DNA from: Verrucomicrobiota bacterium
Lineage (GTDB): Bacteria > Verrucomicrobiota > Verrucomicrobiia > Chthoniobacterales > JACTMZ01
NCBI GenBank assembly: GCA_027624625.1
Contig: JAQBWH010000022.1
Span: 1 to 34,869, forward strand
Length of the DNA stretch: 34,869 nt
Direction: 5' to 3'
Made by a program: the position numbers and the translations under genes. Numbering within the stretch: position 1 is the stretch's first letter; each line of letters opens with the position of its first letter. The notes beneath the pieces were generated by a model. That model was not told the origin of the DNA and made no database searches. It saw nothing but the letters and a program-made list of their open reading frames with translations. This document shows, piece after piece, positions 1 to 9,598 of the stretch.

Positions 1-723
1 GTATTGGCCCATGGTCAACACCTCGACTCCGTGCTCGCGGAGGTCGTCCATCGCCTGGAAGATTTCCGTCTCTGTCTCGCCGAGGCCGAGCATGAGGCCG
101 CTTTTGGTCACCGATTCCGGACGCAGTTCTTTGGCCCGGCGGAGGAACTGGAGGGAGAGCTGGTATTTGGCCCGCGAGCGGACGACCGGGGTGAGGCGTT
201 CGACGGTCTCAAGGTTGTGATTGAAAATGTGCGGCGCGGCGGCCAGCACGGTGCGCAGGGAGTCGTCCTTGCCGTTGAAGTCGGGCACGAGGACTTCGAT
301 GACGATGGCCGCGTCGCGCTCGCGGATCGCTTCGATGGTCTGCGCGAAGTGGAGCGCCCCGCCATCGGCCATATCGTCGCGGGCCACCGCGGTGATGACT
401 ACGTGTTTGAGCTTCATCCGCATGACCGCTTCAGCCACGCGCTGTGGTTCGTCATGCTCGAGGGCGAAAGGTTTGGCCGTGGACACCGCGCAAAACCCGC
501 AGGCCCGGGTGCAGCGGTCGCCGGCGATCATGAAAGTTGCCGTGCCCTGACTCCAACATTCCCAGCGGTTCGGGCACTGCGCGCTCTCGCAGACGGTGTG
601 CAACCGGAGGTCCGAAACCAGCGCCTTGGTCGAGAAAAAGACCGGGTTGGAAGGCAGGCGGACCTTGATCCAGTCCGGCTTCTTGGCCACGTGGAGGGCA
701 GAGTCGATTTTCACGCGCGTCAT
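1..723 (-). CDS. lipA: Lipoyl synthase LipA, 3' end cut by window edge
   Basis: Radical-SAM enzyme that inserts two sulfurs into protein-bound octanoyl groups to make lipoyl cofactors of the pyruvate and 2-oxoglutarate dehydrogenases and the glycine cleavage system; cytosolic. Read from the ATG at 723 the frame is open to base 1, giving 241 residues; the C-terminal part lies outside the window. The N-terminal auxiliary-cluster cysteines (CESAQCPNRWEC) are followed by the radical-SAM motif CTRACGFC, then VVITAVARDDMADGGA and FNHNLETVERL, all diagnostic of LipA. The product starts MTRVKIDSALHVAKKPDW, a usual N-terminus for the family. The gene is divergent from the methyltransferase at 1013; the 289-base gap between them has no other gene I can support, and its only TTGACA (866-871, + strand) has no convincing -10 partner. 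No lipB is visible, though it could lie to the left. Confidence 0.95.
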   Translation of the reverse strand, partial: MTRVKIDSALHVAKKPDWIKVRLPSNPVFFSTKALVSDLRLHTVCESAQCPNRWECWSQGTATFMIAGDRCTRACGFCAVSTAKPFALEHDEPQRVAEAVMRMKLKHVVITAVARDDMADGGALHFAQTIEAIRERDAAIVIEVLVPDFNGKDDSLRTVLAAAPHIFNHNLETVERLTPVVRSRAKYQLSLQFLRRAKELRPESVTKSGLMLGLGETETEIFQAMDDLREHGVEVLTMGQY

Positions 724-1012
724 GGTTCTAAATTTACACTGAGGAAACGCGGGCGGAAGGGGAAAAGTTGCCTCTTCGCGGAAAGGGGGCTTTGTTGTGG
801 TCAGGCGGCTTTAAGATATGAGCCATTGCCATGCGGATGCAACCTGCCGTAAACTTTTATCTACATTGACAAATTACGCTTCGCGGATTTGCGCAAATTT
901 TCCGCGGAACTTGCGAAACGCAAAACCCTGCCGGCCTTCTGTGCCCCGGGTTTCCCGATCAACCGGACGCAACTGTGCGCGTTGCTCACATCATTCCCAC
1001 CAAAGAGCCATT

Positions 1013-1789
1013 ATGACCAAACGACATCGCATCCAATTCCCGCCCGACAAAGAACACCAACTTTCGCAGGCGGAAGCGTATTTCTACATTGTGGAAGAAG
1101 GCCGGCTGGTCAAATTGCGCTTTCACGAGTACGACAAAATCTTTGCGCGCCCCGGCCTTTACGAGCAGCTTTTTTACGAGCGCCTCAAGTGCACCTCCCC
1201 GCAAAAGGTCACGGAGTTGTTGCAACGGAGTTTGGCTTCCGAGTCCGCAACCTTCAGTGAGCTCCGCGTCCTTGATCTGGGTGCCGGCAACGGAATGATG
1301 GCAGAGCGTCTGCGTGGTATCGGGGTGTCACGTATCGTCGGCGTAGACATCATCCCCGAAGCACGGGAAGCAGCCTTCAGGGACCGTCCTCTTGCCTATG
1401 ACGATTACGTCGTGGCGGACTGCTCGAATTTATCAACGAAGCAAGAGCAGGATTTGAAAGATTGGAGCTTTGGCTGCCTTACTTCTGTGGCCGCCCTCGG
1501 CTTTGGGGATATTCCCCCCGTGGCATTTTTCCGGGCCTTGCAACTGGTTGGTCCCGGTGGCTGGGTCGCCTTCAACATCAAGGAGACCTTCCTCGAGTCG
1601 GCCGACGACAGCGGCTTCTCCCGTTTCGTTCGTGAATTGATTTTCTCGGACTTTCTGGAGATCCACCAACTCGAGCGTTACACCCACCGCTTGTCCATGG
1701 AAGGAGTCCGTTTGAAATACTATGCCCTGATCGGGCGTATAATGGCGCCGATGCCCGAAGATTTTCTCGGGAATTTGGGCGTTGCCTGA
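1013..1789 (+). CDS. Class I SAM-dependent methyltransferase
   Basis: A 258-residue protein with a Rossmann-type methyltransferase core. Motif I is VLDLGAGNGMMAERL (about residues 86-100), and GVDIIPEA (110-117) holds the acidic residue expected to bind the SAM ribose. The segment LVGPGGWVAFNIKETFLES fits the late core strand. An N-terminal stretch of about 80 residues precedes the core and may bind the substrate. The frame is open for 65 codons further upstream, but that extension is Cys/Arg-rich and unlike a protein start, so I chose the ATG at 1013. The substrate cannot be read from the sequence. The stop lies nine bases before the ATG of the MFS transporter, so the two are probably cotranscribed and may act on the same small molecule; that is inference. 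Confidence 0.85.
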   Translation: MTKRHRIQFPPDKEHQLSQAEAYFYIVEEGRLVKLRFHEYDKIFARPGLYEQLFYERLKCTSPQKVTELLQRSLASESATFSELRVLDLGAGNGMMAERLRGIGVSRIVGVDIIPEAREAAFRDRPLAYDDYVVADCSNLSTKQEQDLKDWSFGCLTSVAALGFGDIPPVAFFRALQLVGPGGWVAFNIKETFLESADDSGFSRFVRELIFSDFLEIHQLERYTHRLSMEGVRLKYYALIGRIMAPMPEDFLGNLGVA

Positions 1790-1798
1790 AGCCGCGTG

Positions 1799-3109
1799 AT
1801 GCTCGGCGCGGGCGTAGACCAGTGGAAGCCGGAGGGTCCCCGGTGGGGGGCCCTGTTTGCCCTTGTCGTGGCCGGGGAAATGGTTTTTTTTCTCCCCTTC
1901 GTCTTGGCGAGGGTGTTCCGGCCGACCTTTCTGGAGGTTTTCTCTTTGACCAACTTCGAACTGGGTACGGCCTTCGCACTGTATGGGGTCGTGGCCATGG
2001 TCTCGTATTTTCCCGGCGGGGTGCTGGCTGACCTTCTCAGCCCGCGCAAGCTTCTGGCGCTTGCTTTAGTTGCCACGTCCGGCGGCGGTCTGCTGCTCGT
2101 CTGCATCCCCTCGCTCACCAGTTTGAAACTGCTGTACGCCTACTGGGGATTCACCACGGTTGCCCTCTTCTGGGCCGCGCTGATGCGGGCGACCCGCGAG
2201 TGGGGCGGGTTGACAAGGCAAGGTGCAGCTTTTGGATTGCTTGATGGCGGCAGGGGTTTACTCACGGCGGCAGCAGCCGTGGTGTTGGTCGTGCTCTATG
2301 CCAGCCTCATTCCCGACGAGGCGGCCTCTGCCACCTTGGAACAACGGTCTGCCGCGTTCCGCTGGATCATTGCCCTTACAGCGGCCATGACTGTCCTCGC
2401 CGCGGTGCCGGTGTGGTTTTTCCTGCCGCGGCGGTCCGATTCCCTGCCTCGAGAGCGCTCCGGCTTTGAATTCCGCGGGGTTGCCCAGGTACTGGCCATG
2501 CCGACCGTCTGGCTCCAAGCTTTCATCGTCATTTGTGCCTATGTGGGATTCAAAGCCACCGACGACTTTTCCCTCTATGCCCATGAGGTTCTCGGCTTGG
2601 ATGAAGTGAAGGCTTCCAAGGCCGGCGCGGTATCACTGTGGGTCCGTCCGTTCGCCGCTATTGCCGCCGGCTTTTTGGCGGACCGGTTCAGTGCCGGGCT
2701 GATGACGATTTTCAGCTTTGCGCTTCTCCTGCTCGGAAGCCTGCTGCTCGCGGCCGATATCATTCATACCGGAATGCTTGGTCTCTACCTGCTGGCTGTT
2801 ATTGGCGCGAGTCTCGGCATCTTTGCTCTGCGGGGTCTTTATTACGCCATCATGCAGGAAGGAAAGGTGCCTCTGGCTTTCACGGGCAGTGCGGTCGGAA
2901 TGGTGTCCGTCGTGGGCTACACGCCGGACATTTTCATGGGACCGGTCATGGGGTACCTCTTGGACGAATTTCCCGGACCCCTCGGCCACCAGCGTGTTTT
3001 TCTAGTCGTTGCCGGGTTCGCCTTGGCCGGACTTGCGGCGAGTGCCGTCTTTCACGGCTGGTCGTTTAAAGATAGGTCCCGAGGGAAGGGGCTCAAAGGC
3101 GAAGCCTGA
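1799..3109 (+). CDS. Major facilitator superfamily transporter
   Basis: About 436 residues and some twelve hydrophobic segments, the usual MFS length and topology. The loop after TM2 reads GGVLADLLSPRKLLALA, a good match to the MFS motif (GxLaDrxGrrr), and the second half repeats it as AAGFLADRFSAGLM. This makes it an inner-membrane secondary transporter, with a layout like the sugar-phosphate or anion:cation symporter branches; the substrate is unknown. GTG at 1796 and ATG at 1799 are adjacent possible starts; I took the ATG. It follows the methyltransferase by nine bases, which suggests an operon, and is convergent with the FtsX-type gene ending at 3177. The 67 bases between the two stops show no convincing terminator. 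Confidence 0.88.
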   Translation: MLGAGVDQWKPEGPRWGALFALVVAGEMVFFLPFVLARVFRPTFLEVFSLTNFELGTAFALYGVVAMVSYFPGGVLADLLSPRKLLALALVATSGGGLLLVCIPSLTSLKLLYAYWGFTTVALFWAALMRATREWGGLTRQGAAFGLLDGGRGLLTAAAAVVLVVLYASLIPDEAASATLEQRSAAFRWIIALTAAMTVLAAVPVWFFLPRRSDSLPRERSGFEFRGVAQVLAMPTVWLQAFIVICAYVGFKATDDFSLYAHEVLGLDEVKASKAGAVSLWVRPFAAIAAGFLADRFSAGLMTIFSFALLLLGSLLLAADIIHTGMLGLYLLAVIGASLGIFALRGLYYAIMQEGKVPLAFTGSAVGMVSVVGYTPDIFMGPVMGYLLDEFPGPLGHQRVFLVVAGFALAGLAASAVFHGWSFKDRSRGKGLKGEA

Positions 3110-3176
3110 GCGGGGAGGCCGGTCGGGTTAGGGCGGTTGGAGTTTCCCTGCATCCCTCCGGGACTGCGCCCACCCT

Positions 3177-5735
3177 TTATTCCGACCGCAGCGCCGTTGC
3201 CGGCTGGATGCGCGCGGCGCGGGTGGCGGGGAGGAGACCGGCGAGGGCCGCGGCGGCGATGATCCAAACTGGGGTCCAGGCCATGAGGTCCCACGGGTAG
3301 CGCAGTTGCACGGTCCAGCCGAAGAAGGCGAGGTTGATGACCCACGTCAGCACCATGGCCAGACACGCGCCGGCGGCCAGGCCGATCAGGCTGGCCAAGA
3401 GTCCGACCAGGGCGGATTCCGCAACGAAGGCACGCCGGACTTGGCCGGGTGACCCGCCAATGGCGCGCATGATGCCGATCTCGCGTTCGCGCTCGGTGAC
3501 TAAAGTGGTGAGAGTGAGCGAGACACCGAGGACGGCGACAATGACCGAGATGGTGCGCAGGACGTAGGTCACGGCGAAGGTTTGGTCGAAGATTTCGAAG
3601 ATGCGTTGGCGCAGGGAGGCGTTGGAATAGACGGCGTATTCGGTCTCGCCTCCGAAGCGTTCGCGGAGTTCGCTGCCGAGGGCGTCAGGCTGTGCGGAAT
3701 CGCGCAGATGGACACCCGCGGTGTGGGCGCGGGGAGCGGGCCAGTGGGCAGCGTAGTTGGCGCGGTCCATGAGGATGACGCCCTGATCGCGGGTGTAGTC
3801 GAGGTAGACGCCGGCAAGGCGAAAGGATTGGGGTCCGGCGGGGGCGGCCAGTTCGATCGTGTCGCCGACGGCGACTCGATGGCGGCGGGCGAAGCTTTCC
3901 GAGACGGCGACATGACCGGGGGAGCGCAACAATTGCGCTTTGCCCTCGCTGTCGCCGCCGGTGAACTCGAGTTCGCCTCGCACCCTTCCGCGGATGACGC
4001 CGAGGAAAACTTCTTCGCCGCGGAAGGGGACACGCTTTTCGTGGAAGGTGTCGACCGAATCGACCGCCGGGTGGTTTTCCAGCCAGGCGATCACTTCATC
4101 GGGAATCGTGGCCTGGAATCCGGTGACTTCGTTGGCCGCGAGGGTGACGAAGAGATCGGCTTGAATGGTGCGGTTGATCCAGGTGTCCACGCTGGCGCGG
4201 AAGGAATAGATCATGACGGAAATACCGACGGTCATGGCAATGGCGGCCATGAGGGCTGCGGTGGTCGGGGCGTTGCGGTGCATGGCGCGGACGAGGTTGC
4301 CCACGGCCATGCGCCAGGCGGTGCCGCGGGTGAAGCGTGCTGCCAGCGGGGTGAGCAGTTTTCCGGCCGCAGAGGTGGTGGCGGGAACGAGGAAGGCAAA
4401 GCCGATGATGACGAGAAAGGCGGCGGCGAACCCGAGCAGGGCCGGTCCGGTCTGCAGCGCCAACCATGAGGCGGCGATGGCGCCGGCCAGGCAGAGGATC
4501 CCGTAGGCCAGCCAGCGTCGCGGGACGGTGGCGTAATGTTCCATCGCGGTGCCGAGATGGAGGGCGCGGGTGACTTGCACTTTGGTTGCTTCGCCGGAGG
4601 GGATCCAGGCGGCGGCGAGGACAGAAGCCAAGCCGGACAGGGCGGCGGCGGCGATTTGCCACGGGCTGACCGCGAGATTTTCGATACTGACCAAAACGTA
4701 GAGGGAGCTGATGGTTTGACCGACGGCACCGACGAGGAGCCCGGCCAGCGGGAAGGCGGCGAGAATGCCGAGGATGATCCCGGGGATGCCGAAGACGAGG
4801 GCTTCGCCGAGGAAGAGGGTGCGGATTTCCCGGCGCGAAGTGCCAATGGCACGGAGGATGCCGATCTCGCGGCGGGAGCGCACCACGGAGGCGGAGACCG
4901 TGTTGTAAATGAGAAACATGCCAACCAGGAGCGAGACGAGGCTCAAGGCCGTGAGATTGAGTTGGAAGCTGGAGAGCATCTTGCCGATTTGCTCGCTGCG
5001 TTGTTGCGGGGCGGCGACGACGACATCGGGGGGCACAACCGTGCGCGCCGCGGCTACCACCGCCGCGGGGTCGGCGTCTGCGGAGAGGAGGATTTGCACG
5101 GAGTCGAGTTTTCCGGCCGAGCCGAGCAATTCCTGCGCCCAACTGATATCCATGGAGGCCGAGCGGATATCGGCGAGGGCGGCCGGGTCGTCCGGTTGGA
5201 GGACAAAACGGATACGGAGGTCGGTGGTGCGTCCGTTCGCGTTGACCCGGAGGACGTCGCCTTGCTCGAGTCCGAGTTTCCGCGCGAATTCCCGGGTCAG
5301 GGCGATGGCCTCCCGCTGGCCCAGCCAGGCTTCGACATCGACGGGCGCGCCGTCGGGCCAGACCATGCGGAAGGTTTCGAAGGGCGGGTTGGTGAAGGGA
5401 TCGACGCCGAGCAGGCGGAGGTATTCGCCGGGATGATCGGGCAGGGTGAGGATTCCCTGCACGACGGGGGTGGCCGCGGCAACACCGGGGATTTTGGCCA
5501 AAACGGGGAAGAGGGTTTCCCCGAGCGGACCGCGCACCTCGAGGTTCGCCTTGCCGGCCAGAAGTTCGACCCCGGCGCGGAACGAGCGGTTGGCACTGTG
5601 GTTGGCGATCATGATGGCGAGGAAAACGCACACCCCGAGGGCCACGCTGACCACATTCATCGCGGCGAGCAACCGGTGGCGCCGGGCGTGGCGCAAGACT
5701 TGGCGCAGCAGGATGGACGGCCAGTGACGGGTCAT
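3177..5735 (-). CDS. FtsX-family ABC transporter permease, duplicated module
   Basis: An 852-residue inner-membrane protein with two FtsX/MacB-type modules. TM1 is near residues 22-45, followed by a long periplasmic region. A first set of TMs around residues 260-400 includes SRREIGILRAIGTSRREIR. A second periplasmic region follows, and the C-terminal set contains EREREIGIMRAIGGSPGQVRR. The 'ReIGimRAiGgs' loop occurring twice is the hallmark of FtsX permeases, where it contacts the ATPase. Length and duplication match LolCE/MacB-like permeases that extrude lipids, lipoproteins or peptides rather than importers. Its ATG overlaps the glnD stop (ATGA), so translation is probably coupled to glnD. 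No ATP-binding subunit is encoded in the window, so the partner must be elsewhere. Confidence 0.9.
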   Translation of the reverse strand: MTRHWPSILLRQVLRHARRHRLLAAMNVVSVALGVCVFLAIMIANHSANRSFRAGVELLAGKANLEVRGPLGETLFPVLAKIPGVAAATPVVQGILTLPDHPGEYLRLLGVDPFTNPPFETFRMVWPDGAPVDVEAWLGQREAIALTREFARKLGLEQGDVLRVNANGRTTDLRIRFVLQPDDPAALADIRSASMDISWAQELLGSAGKLDSVQILLSADADPAAVVAAARTVVPPDVVVAAPQQRSEQIGKMLSSFQLNLTALSLVSLLVGMFLIYNTVSASVVRSRREIGILRAIGTSRREIRTLFLGEALVFGIPGIILGILAAFPLAGLLVGAVGQTISSLYVLVSIENLAVSPWQIAAAALSGLASVLAAAWIPSGEATKVQVTRALHLGTAMEHYATVPRRWLAYGILCLAGAIAASWLALQTGPALLGFAAAFLVIIGFAFLVPATTSAAGKLLTPLAARFTRGTAWRMAVGNLVRAMHRNAPTTAALMAAIAMTVGISVMIYSFRASVDTWINRTIQADLFVTLAANEVTGFQATIPDEVIAWLENHPAVDSVDTFHEKRVPFRGEEVFLGVIRGRVRGELEFTGGDSEGKAQLLRSPGHVAVSESFARRHRVAVGDTIELAAPAGPQSFRLAGVYLDYTRDQGVILMDRANYAAHWPAPRAHTAGVHLRDSAQPDALGSELRERFGGETEYAVYSNASLRQRIFEIFDQTFAVTYVLRTISVIVAVLGVSLTLTTLVTEREREIGIMRAIGGSPGQVRRAFVAESALVGLLASLIGLAAGACLAMVLTWVINLAFFGWTVQLRYPWDLMAWTPVWIIAAAALAGLLPATRAARIQPATALRSE

Positions 5736-8491
5736 GTCCCCGGGACGGGCCCCGCGACGGCGGCCTCTTGCAAGGCACGTTGGAGGGCTTGTACTTCGCG
5801 TTTCCCGGAGACTTTGGCGCTGTTTTCCGCCCGGCTGAGGTAAAAGGTATCCATCGCAACTTCTTTCTCTGTGGTAATACGTGCCAGCTCGAGGTTCAGT
5901 TCCAGCCGGTCAAGCACGGCGAAGAGATCGTAGAGCAGTCCCATGCGGTCGGGGGTCTCCAGATCGACAATAGTGAAGGCCGGGTGACTGTGATTATCGA
6001 CCGTAATACGGGTGGGAAGGTCCGCTTCCTGCGACATGCGGTAGCCGGTGCGGGCCCGCGCTTTGGCGATATGGGGCGCGAAATCGAAAACTTTATCCTG
6101 CAGTGACTCGTCGAGGAGCCGCTCGAAAAGCCGGTGGTCTCTCTCGTTGGCGACCGGCTGATGCTTCGCATCGCAAATCCGGAAGACATCAAGCACGAGG
6201 TTGCCGGCGCGGGTGTGGATATCGGCGCTGAGGATATTGACCCGCGCGGCGAGAAAGGCGCCGCAAATACGGACGATGAGTCCGGGGTGGTCCCACCCGC
6301 AGAGCAGAACCTCGCTGTGGCCTTGTTCGGGACGGTGCATCCACTTGACCACAGGACAAACACCGCTGGCTCCTTTCTCGTGTTGGGCCCGGAAAAATTG
6401 GCGGAAGAGTCGGACGTGCCCGGCGATTTCCGACGCGGTAAAAGTGCGGAAATAGCGCTCCGGCATGTTGGCAAAGTGCGCGGCGGCTTCGTCGCCATAG
6501 TCGGAGGCCAGCTTGCGGAGGACTTCGTTTTTCAGTTCCTCGAAATTGACACGACGCTTTGCGAAGAAAGCCGGGCCATCCTGGAGGTAAGCTTTGGTCG
6601 AGCGGTAAAGTTGCCAGACGAGCCCCTCTTTCCAATCCGACCAACTGGTGTCACTGGCACCTTGTCCGTCGGCCAAGGTGACGAGCATGAGCGCATCGAG
6701 GTCATCGCCCGGTTGCACCAGTTCCGCAAAGTGCGAGACCGTGGCCGGGTCGTCCAGGTTGCGGGACTGGGCGGTTTTGGAAAGAAGGCCGTGGTTGTCG
6801 ACCAGCATGATCAGGGCGCGGCGCTGATCGGAGGAGAGTTGCAGACGTTTGGCCAGGCGGGTGGCCATCATGGCGCTGGCTTGCTCGTGGTGACGGCGGT
6901 GTTCGGCCTTCCCCGTGTCGTGCATCAGAAGGGCGAGGTAAAGCACGGCAGGGTCGTCGTTTTCGAGGAACAGGTCGCGGTAGCCGGAGAATTTCGGATC
7001 CTCGCTGGTGATCAGGTTGTCCAGCTTGTCGATGCAGACCAGAGTGTGCTCGTCGGCTGTGTAGCGGTGGAAAAATTCATGCTGTACCAAGCAGGTAAGG
7101 CGCCCGAACTCGGGCAGGTAACGTCCGAGGAAGTCTGTCTCGTGCATAAGCCGCAAAATGCGTCCGACCTGGCCCTTGCGGGAAAGGATGGCCAGGAACA
7201 CCTCGCGCGCCGCGCGTGAGTATTGGAAGGTGCGGTCGACTAAACGAAGTCGCTTGCGAATTAGGTCGAGCATTTCTTGGGAGAAATCGAGTCCGCGCAC
7301 CTGAGCGTGTTGGAAGAGACGCATCAACCGCTGCGGATCCTGAGTGAAAATGCCGGCCGAGTCGGGATGGAGCATGCCGTCCTTGGCATAAAAGCCGTCG
7401 AAGCGCTCCGTCCGTTCGGCCGGTGGGGCAAAGAGGCCGAGCAAACCGGCGGCACGGGAAGGTTTCAGCTCGGGCACCATGCGGTGCACGGCGGCGGTGG
7501 TGACGCGGTTGATGTTGCGCGTGTGCTGGTAATAGTCGCGCATGAAGGCTTCCACGCGGGCCAGCATGTGCTTTTGTCCATACTCCAGCCGCGTGGCGAC
7601 CTGCCCCTGGAGGAAGAGGGTGAGTGAGTCGATCGGGCGCTTGTTGACGAAATGCATCTCGGTGCGGACGCGGAGCAGGAAGTCGTAGGCTTTTTCGAGA
7701 AGCCGGCGTTCGCTCTCGGTCAGGATTTTTTTCTCCACGAGTTTGGCCGTGGTCATGGCGTGAGCGTGGAAGTATCCGTTCCAGAGGAGATTCTGGTAAT
7801 CGCGCAGCCCGCCGGCCCCGTGCTTCACGTTGGGTTCCTGCATGGACACGATGCGTCCGTATTGCTCGTGCAGTTCTTTCTGGTTGACCAATCGCCAGGC
7901 GATGTAGGCGTCCTCCTTGCCCTTGACGCATTTGTTTTCGAATTCCCCGCGGAAGCGGTCGACCAGCTCGCGGTCTCCGGCCAGCCAGCGCGATTCGAGC
8001 ATGGAAGTTTTGGTCCGCAAGTCGGAGTTGGCCTGGACAATTGCCTCCCGCACGGAGCGGACCGAGTGCCCGACTTTGAAACCGGTGTCCCAGAGCAAGC
8101 GGATGATGTCTTGCACGGTGGCGGTTTCCCTCGCATTGGGTTTGCTCCCGGTGTGGAGGAACATGATGTCGACGTCGCTGAACGGATTCATTTCCCGGCG
8201 TCCGTATCCACCGAAGGCGATGACGGCCAAGCCTGCGGGTTTCGGTTTTCCAAAATGCGCGTTGCAGACCTGCGCGAAAATGCGGCGGAAGAGAATATCG
8301 ACCAGGTCGCTGCGTTGGCGGACAACCTCGCGGCCGCCGGCCCCGGCGGAAATGCGCAAGCGCAGGCGGTGTTCTTCCAGCCGGCGGAAACGACGGTAGG
8401 GCTCGAGGCATTCGGCGGCGGATTTCCCCTTGGTCTGCTTGTCGAGATCCTCGGAGGCGCGGACGAGGACTTTTTCGGGTTCGTAACTCAT
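5732..8491 (-). CDS. glnD: [Protein-PII] uridylyltransferase / uridylyl-removing enzyme
   Basis: Bifunctional nitrogen sensor that uridylylates PII proteins when glutamine is low and removes UMP when it is high; cytosolic. The 919 residues show the full GlnD architecture. The nucleotidyltransferase motif is GGYGRREMNPFSDVD (about 94-108), with metal-binding Asp106 and Asp108. An HD phosphohydrolase domain in the middle carries LVQHEFFHRYTADEHTL and LLMHDTGKAEHRRHHE. Two C-terminal ACT domains follow: WDHPGLIVRICGAFLAARVN and DLETPDRMGLLYDLFAVLDR. Length is normal for the family. It starts 18 bases after the OmpA-domain gene and overlaps the FtsX-type gene by four bases, so nitrogen sensing and envelope genes share a likely transcript. 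No glnB or glnK is visible. Confidence 0.96.
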   Translation of the reverse strand: MSYEPEKVLVRASEDLDKQTKGKSAAECLEPYRRFRRLEEHRLRLRISAGAGGREVVRQRSDLVDILFRRIFAQVCNAHFGKPKPAGLAVIAFGGYGRREMNPFSDVDIMFLHTGSKPNARETATVQDIIRLLWDTGFKVGHSVRSVREAIVQANSDLRTKTSMLESRWLAGDRELVDRFRGEFENKCVKGKEDAYIAWRLVNQKELHEQYGRIVSMQEPNVKHGAGGLRDYQNLLWNGYFHAHAMTTAKLVEKKILTESERRLLEKAYDFLLRVRTEMHFVNKRPIDSLTLFLQGQVATRLEYGQKHMLARVEAFMRDYYQHTRNINRVTTAAVHRMVPELKPSRAAGLLGLFAPPAERTERFDGFYAKDGMLHPDSAGIFTQDPQRLMRLFQHAQVRGLDFSQEMLDLIRKRLRLVDRTFQYSRAAREVFLAILSRKGQVGRILRLMHETDFLGRYLPEFGRLTCLVQHEFFHRYTADEHTLVCIDKLDNLITSEDPKFSGYRDLFLENDDPAVLYLALLMHDTGKAEHRRHHEQASAMMATRLAKRLQLSSDQRRALIMLVDNHGLLSKTAQSRNLDDPATVSHFAELVQPGDDLDALMLVTLADGQGASDTSWSDWKEGLVWQLYRSTKAYLQDGPAFFAKRRVNFEELKNEVLRKLASDYGDEAAAHFANMPERYFRTFTASEIAGHVRLFRQFFRAQHEKGASGVCPVVKWMHRPEQGHSEVLLCGWDHPGLIVRICGAFLAARVNILSADIHTRAGNLVLDVFRICDAKHQPVANERDHRLFERLLDESLQDKVFDFAPHIAKARARTGYRMSQEADLPTRITVDNHSHPAFTIVDLETPDRMGLLYDLFAVLDRLELNLELARITTEKEVAMDTFYLSRAENSAKVSGKREVQALQRALQEAAVAGPVPGT

Positions 8492-8509
8492 GAGCCGAAG
8501 GTTTTTGTT

Positions 8510-9499
8510 TTAGCGGTCTCCGGCCGCACGGAGAATGACAATCTCGACGCGGCGGTTGAGTTGTTGCTCCTCGACCCCTCCGGTGGTCGGCGCGAGCGGG
8601 CGTGTGCTGCCCAGTCCGCGCGTGTCGATGCCGGCAGGATCGATCTTCATGCGGTCGGCCAGCCATTGTTTGACCGATTCCGCGCGGGCGCGGCTCAACC
8701 GTGTGTTGTAGTCGGCCCCGCCGAAGGAGTCGGTATGCCCCTCAATGCGGAAACGGGCGTCCGGATTGCGCCGGATGAGTTCACCGAGCTTTTCTAAACT
8801 GGTGATGGCTTCGGGCCGGAGAAACGACTCGTCGTAGCCGAAGAGGACGTCGGACGGCATGAAGATAGGGCCGGAGGCGGTGGTCAGCCCGCCGGTCTGG
8901 GCCAGCAGGTCGTCAAGATCACTGTAACCGGCAGGAACCGAATCGGCGCCTTCCGTGCCGGCACGTCCGGCCGCGGCAGCCAATTCGAGAGCGGGTTGCG
9001 CGGCGGAGGCGGGCACGTCGGCGAGGAGGGCTTCGCGCATGGAGGCGAGGTCCTCTTCGAGCGTGGCGGCGGTGGCCGCGGTCAGACGGTTGGCCGCCTC
9101 GCTGGCGGCCAGTCCGATTGGCGGGGCGGGTTCCTCTTTGATCCCGAGTTGGCCCGGCTTGGCGGGGGAGGCACGGATTTCCGCCTTCTCGGCCGAGATG
9201 TCCTCGACGGGAAGGTCGACGGGTGCCGGGGTGATTTTGCGGACCGTTTCGCTTTCGGACGCCTCGGTGTCGTCAAGCAGGCGCGAGTCGATCTCGACGC
9301 GTTCGACTTTGAAGGCGCGCGGAACTATCTGGTCGTAGTAGGAATCGCTGAAAGTGTTGACCGCGTGCGACCGCGCCCACCAGATGAAGGCGAGGTGGGC
9401 GGCGACGGAAAGGAACAAGGCGAGGACAAACCAGCGGCCCCACCACTCCTTGCGGAGGGGTTCTTTCTCCAGTTCGTCCAGCAGCGAAGAGCGTTCCAT
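8510..9499 (-). CDS. Membrane-anchored OmpA-domain (peptidoglycan-binding) protein
   Basis: A 329-residue protein with a cytoplasmic charged start, one transmembrane helix at about residues 23-42 (WFVLALFLSVAAHLAFIWWA), a long low-complexity Ala/Glu/Pro region, and a C-terminal OmpA/Pal-like domain from about residue 215. The domain has DVLFGYDESFLRPEA, the core RIEGHTDSFGGADYNTRLSR and a closing LNRRVEIVI, the residues that typically hold diaminopimelate of peptidoglycan. With an uncleaved N-terminal anchor it resembles MotB/TolR-type or TonB-like wall-tethering proteins more than outer-membrane OmpA. It heads the OmpA-glnD-FtsX cluster, is divergent from hisG and shares its 99-base upstream gap. 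What it tethers is unknown. Confidence 0.85.
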   Translation of the reverse strand: MERSSLLDELEKEPLRKEWWGRWFVLALFLSVAAHLAFIWWARSHAVNTFSDSYYDQIVPRAFKVERVEIDSRLLDDTEASESETVRKITPAPVDLPVEDISAEKAEIRASPAKPGQLGIKEEPAPPIGLAASEAANRLTAATAATLEEDLASMREALLADVPASAAQPALELAAAAGRAGTEGADSVPAGYSDLDDLLAQTGGLTTASGPIFMPSDVLFGYDESFLRPEAITSLEKLGELIRRNPDARFRIEGHTDSFGGADYNTRLSRARAESVKQWLADRMKIDPAGIDTRGLGSTRPLAPTTGGVEEQQLNRRVEIVILRAAGDR

Positions 9500-9598
9500 C
9501 GACCCCGAAGATGAAGTTGCCCCGCCCCCGATGCAAACCTGCAGGCGCCAAAGGTCTTGACCACGGGGCGCTCTCTTCTAGGTTCAACCCTCCGCTTT

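Noticed and set aside
818..1012. 65-codon upstream extension of the methyltransferase
   Set aside because: Composition is Arg/Cys-rich and the conserved protein start is at the ATG at 1013; open frame is best explained by chance.
4096..5859. 587-residue minus frame in another phase over the FtsX gene
   Set aside because: Arg/Pro-rich composition, no domains; the 852-residue FtsX frame has the duplicated RAIG loops.
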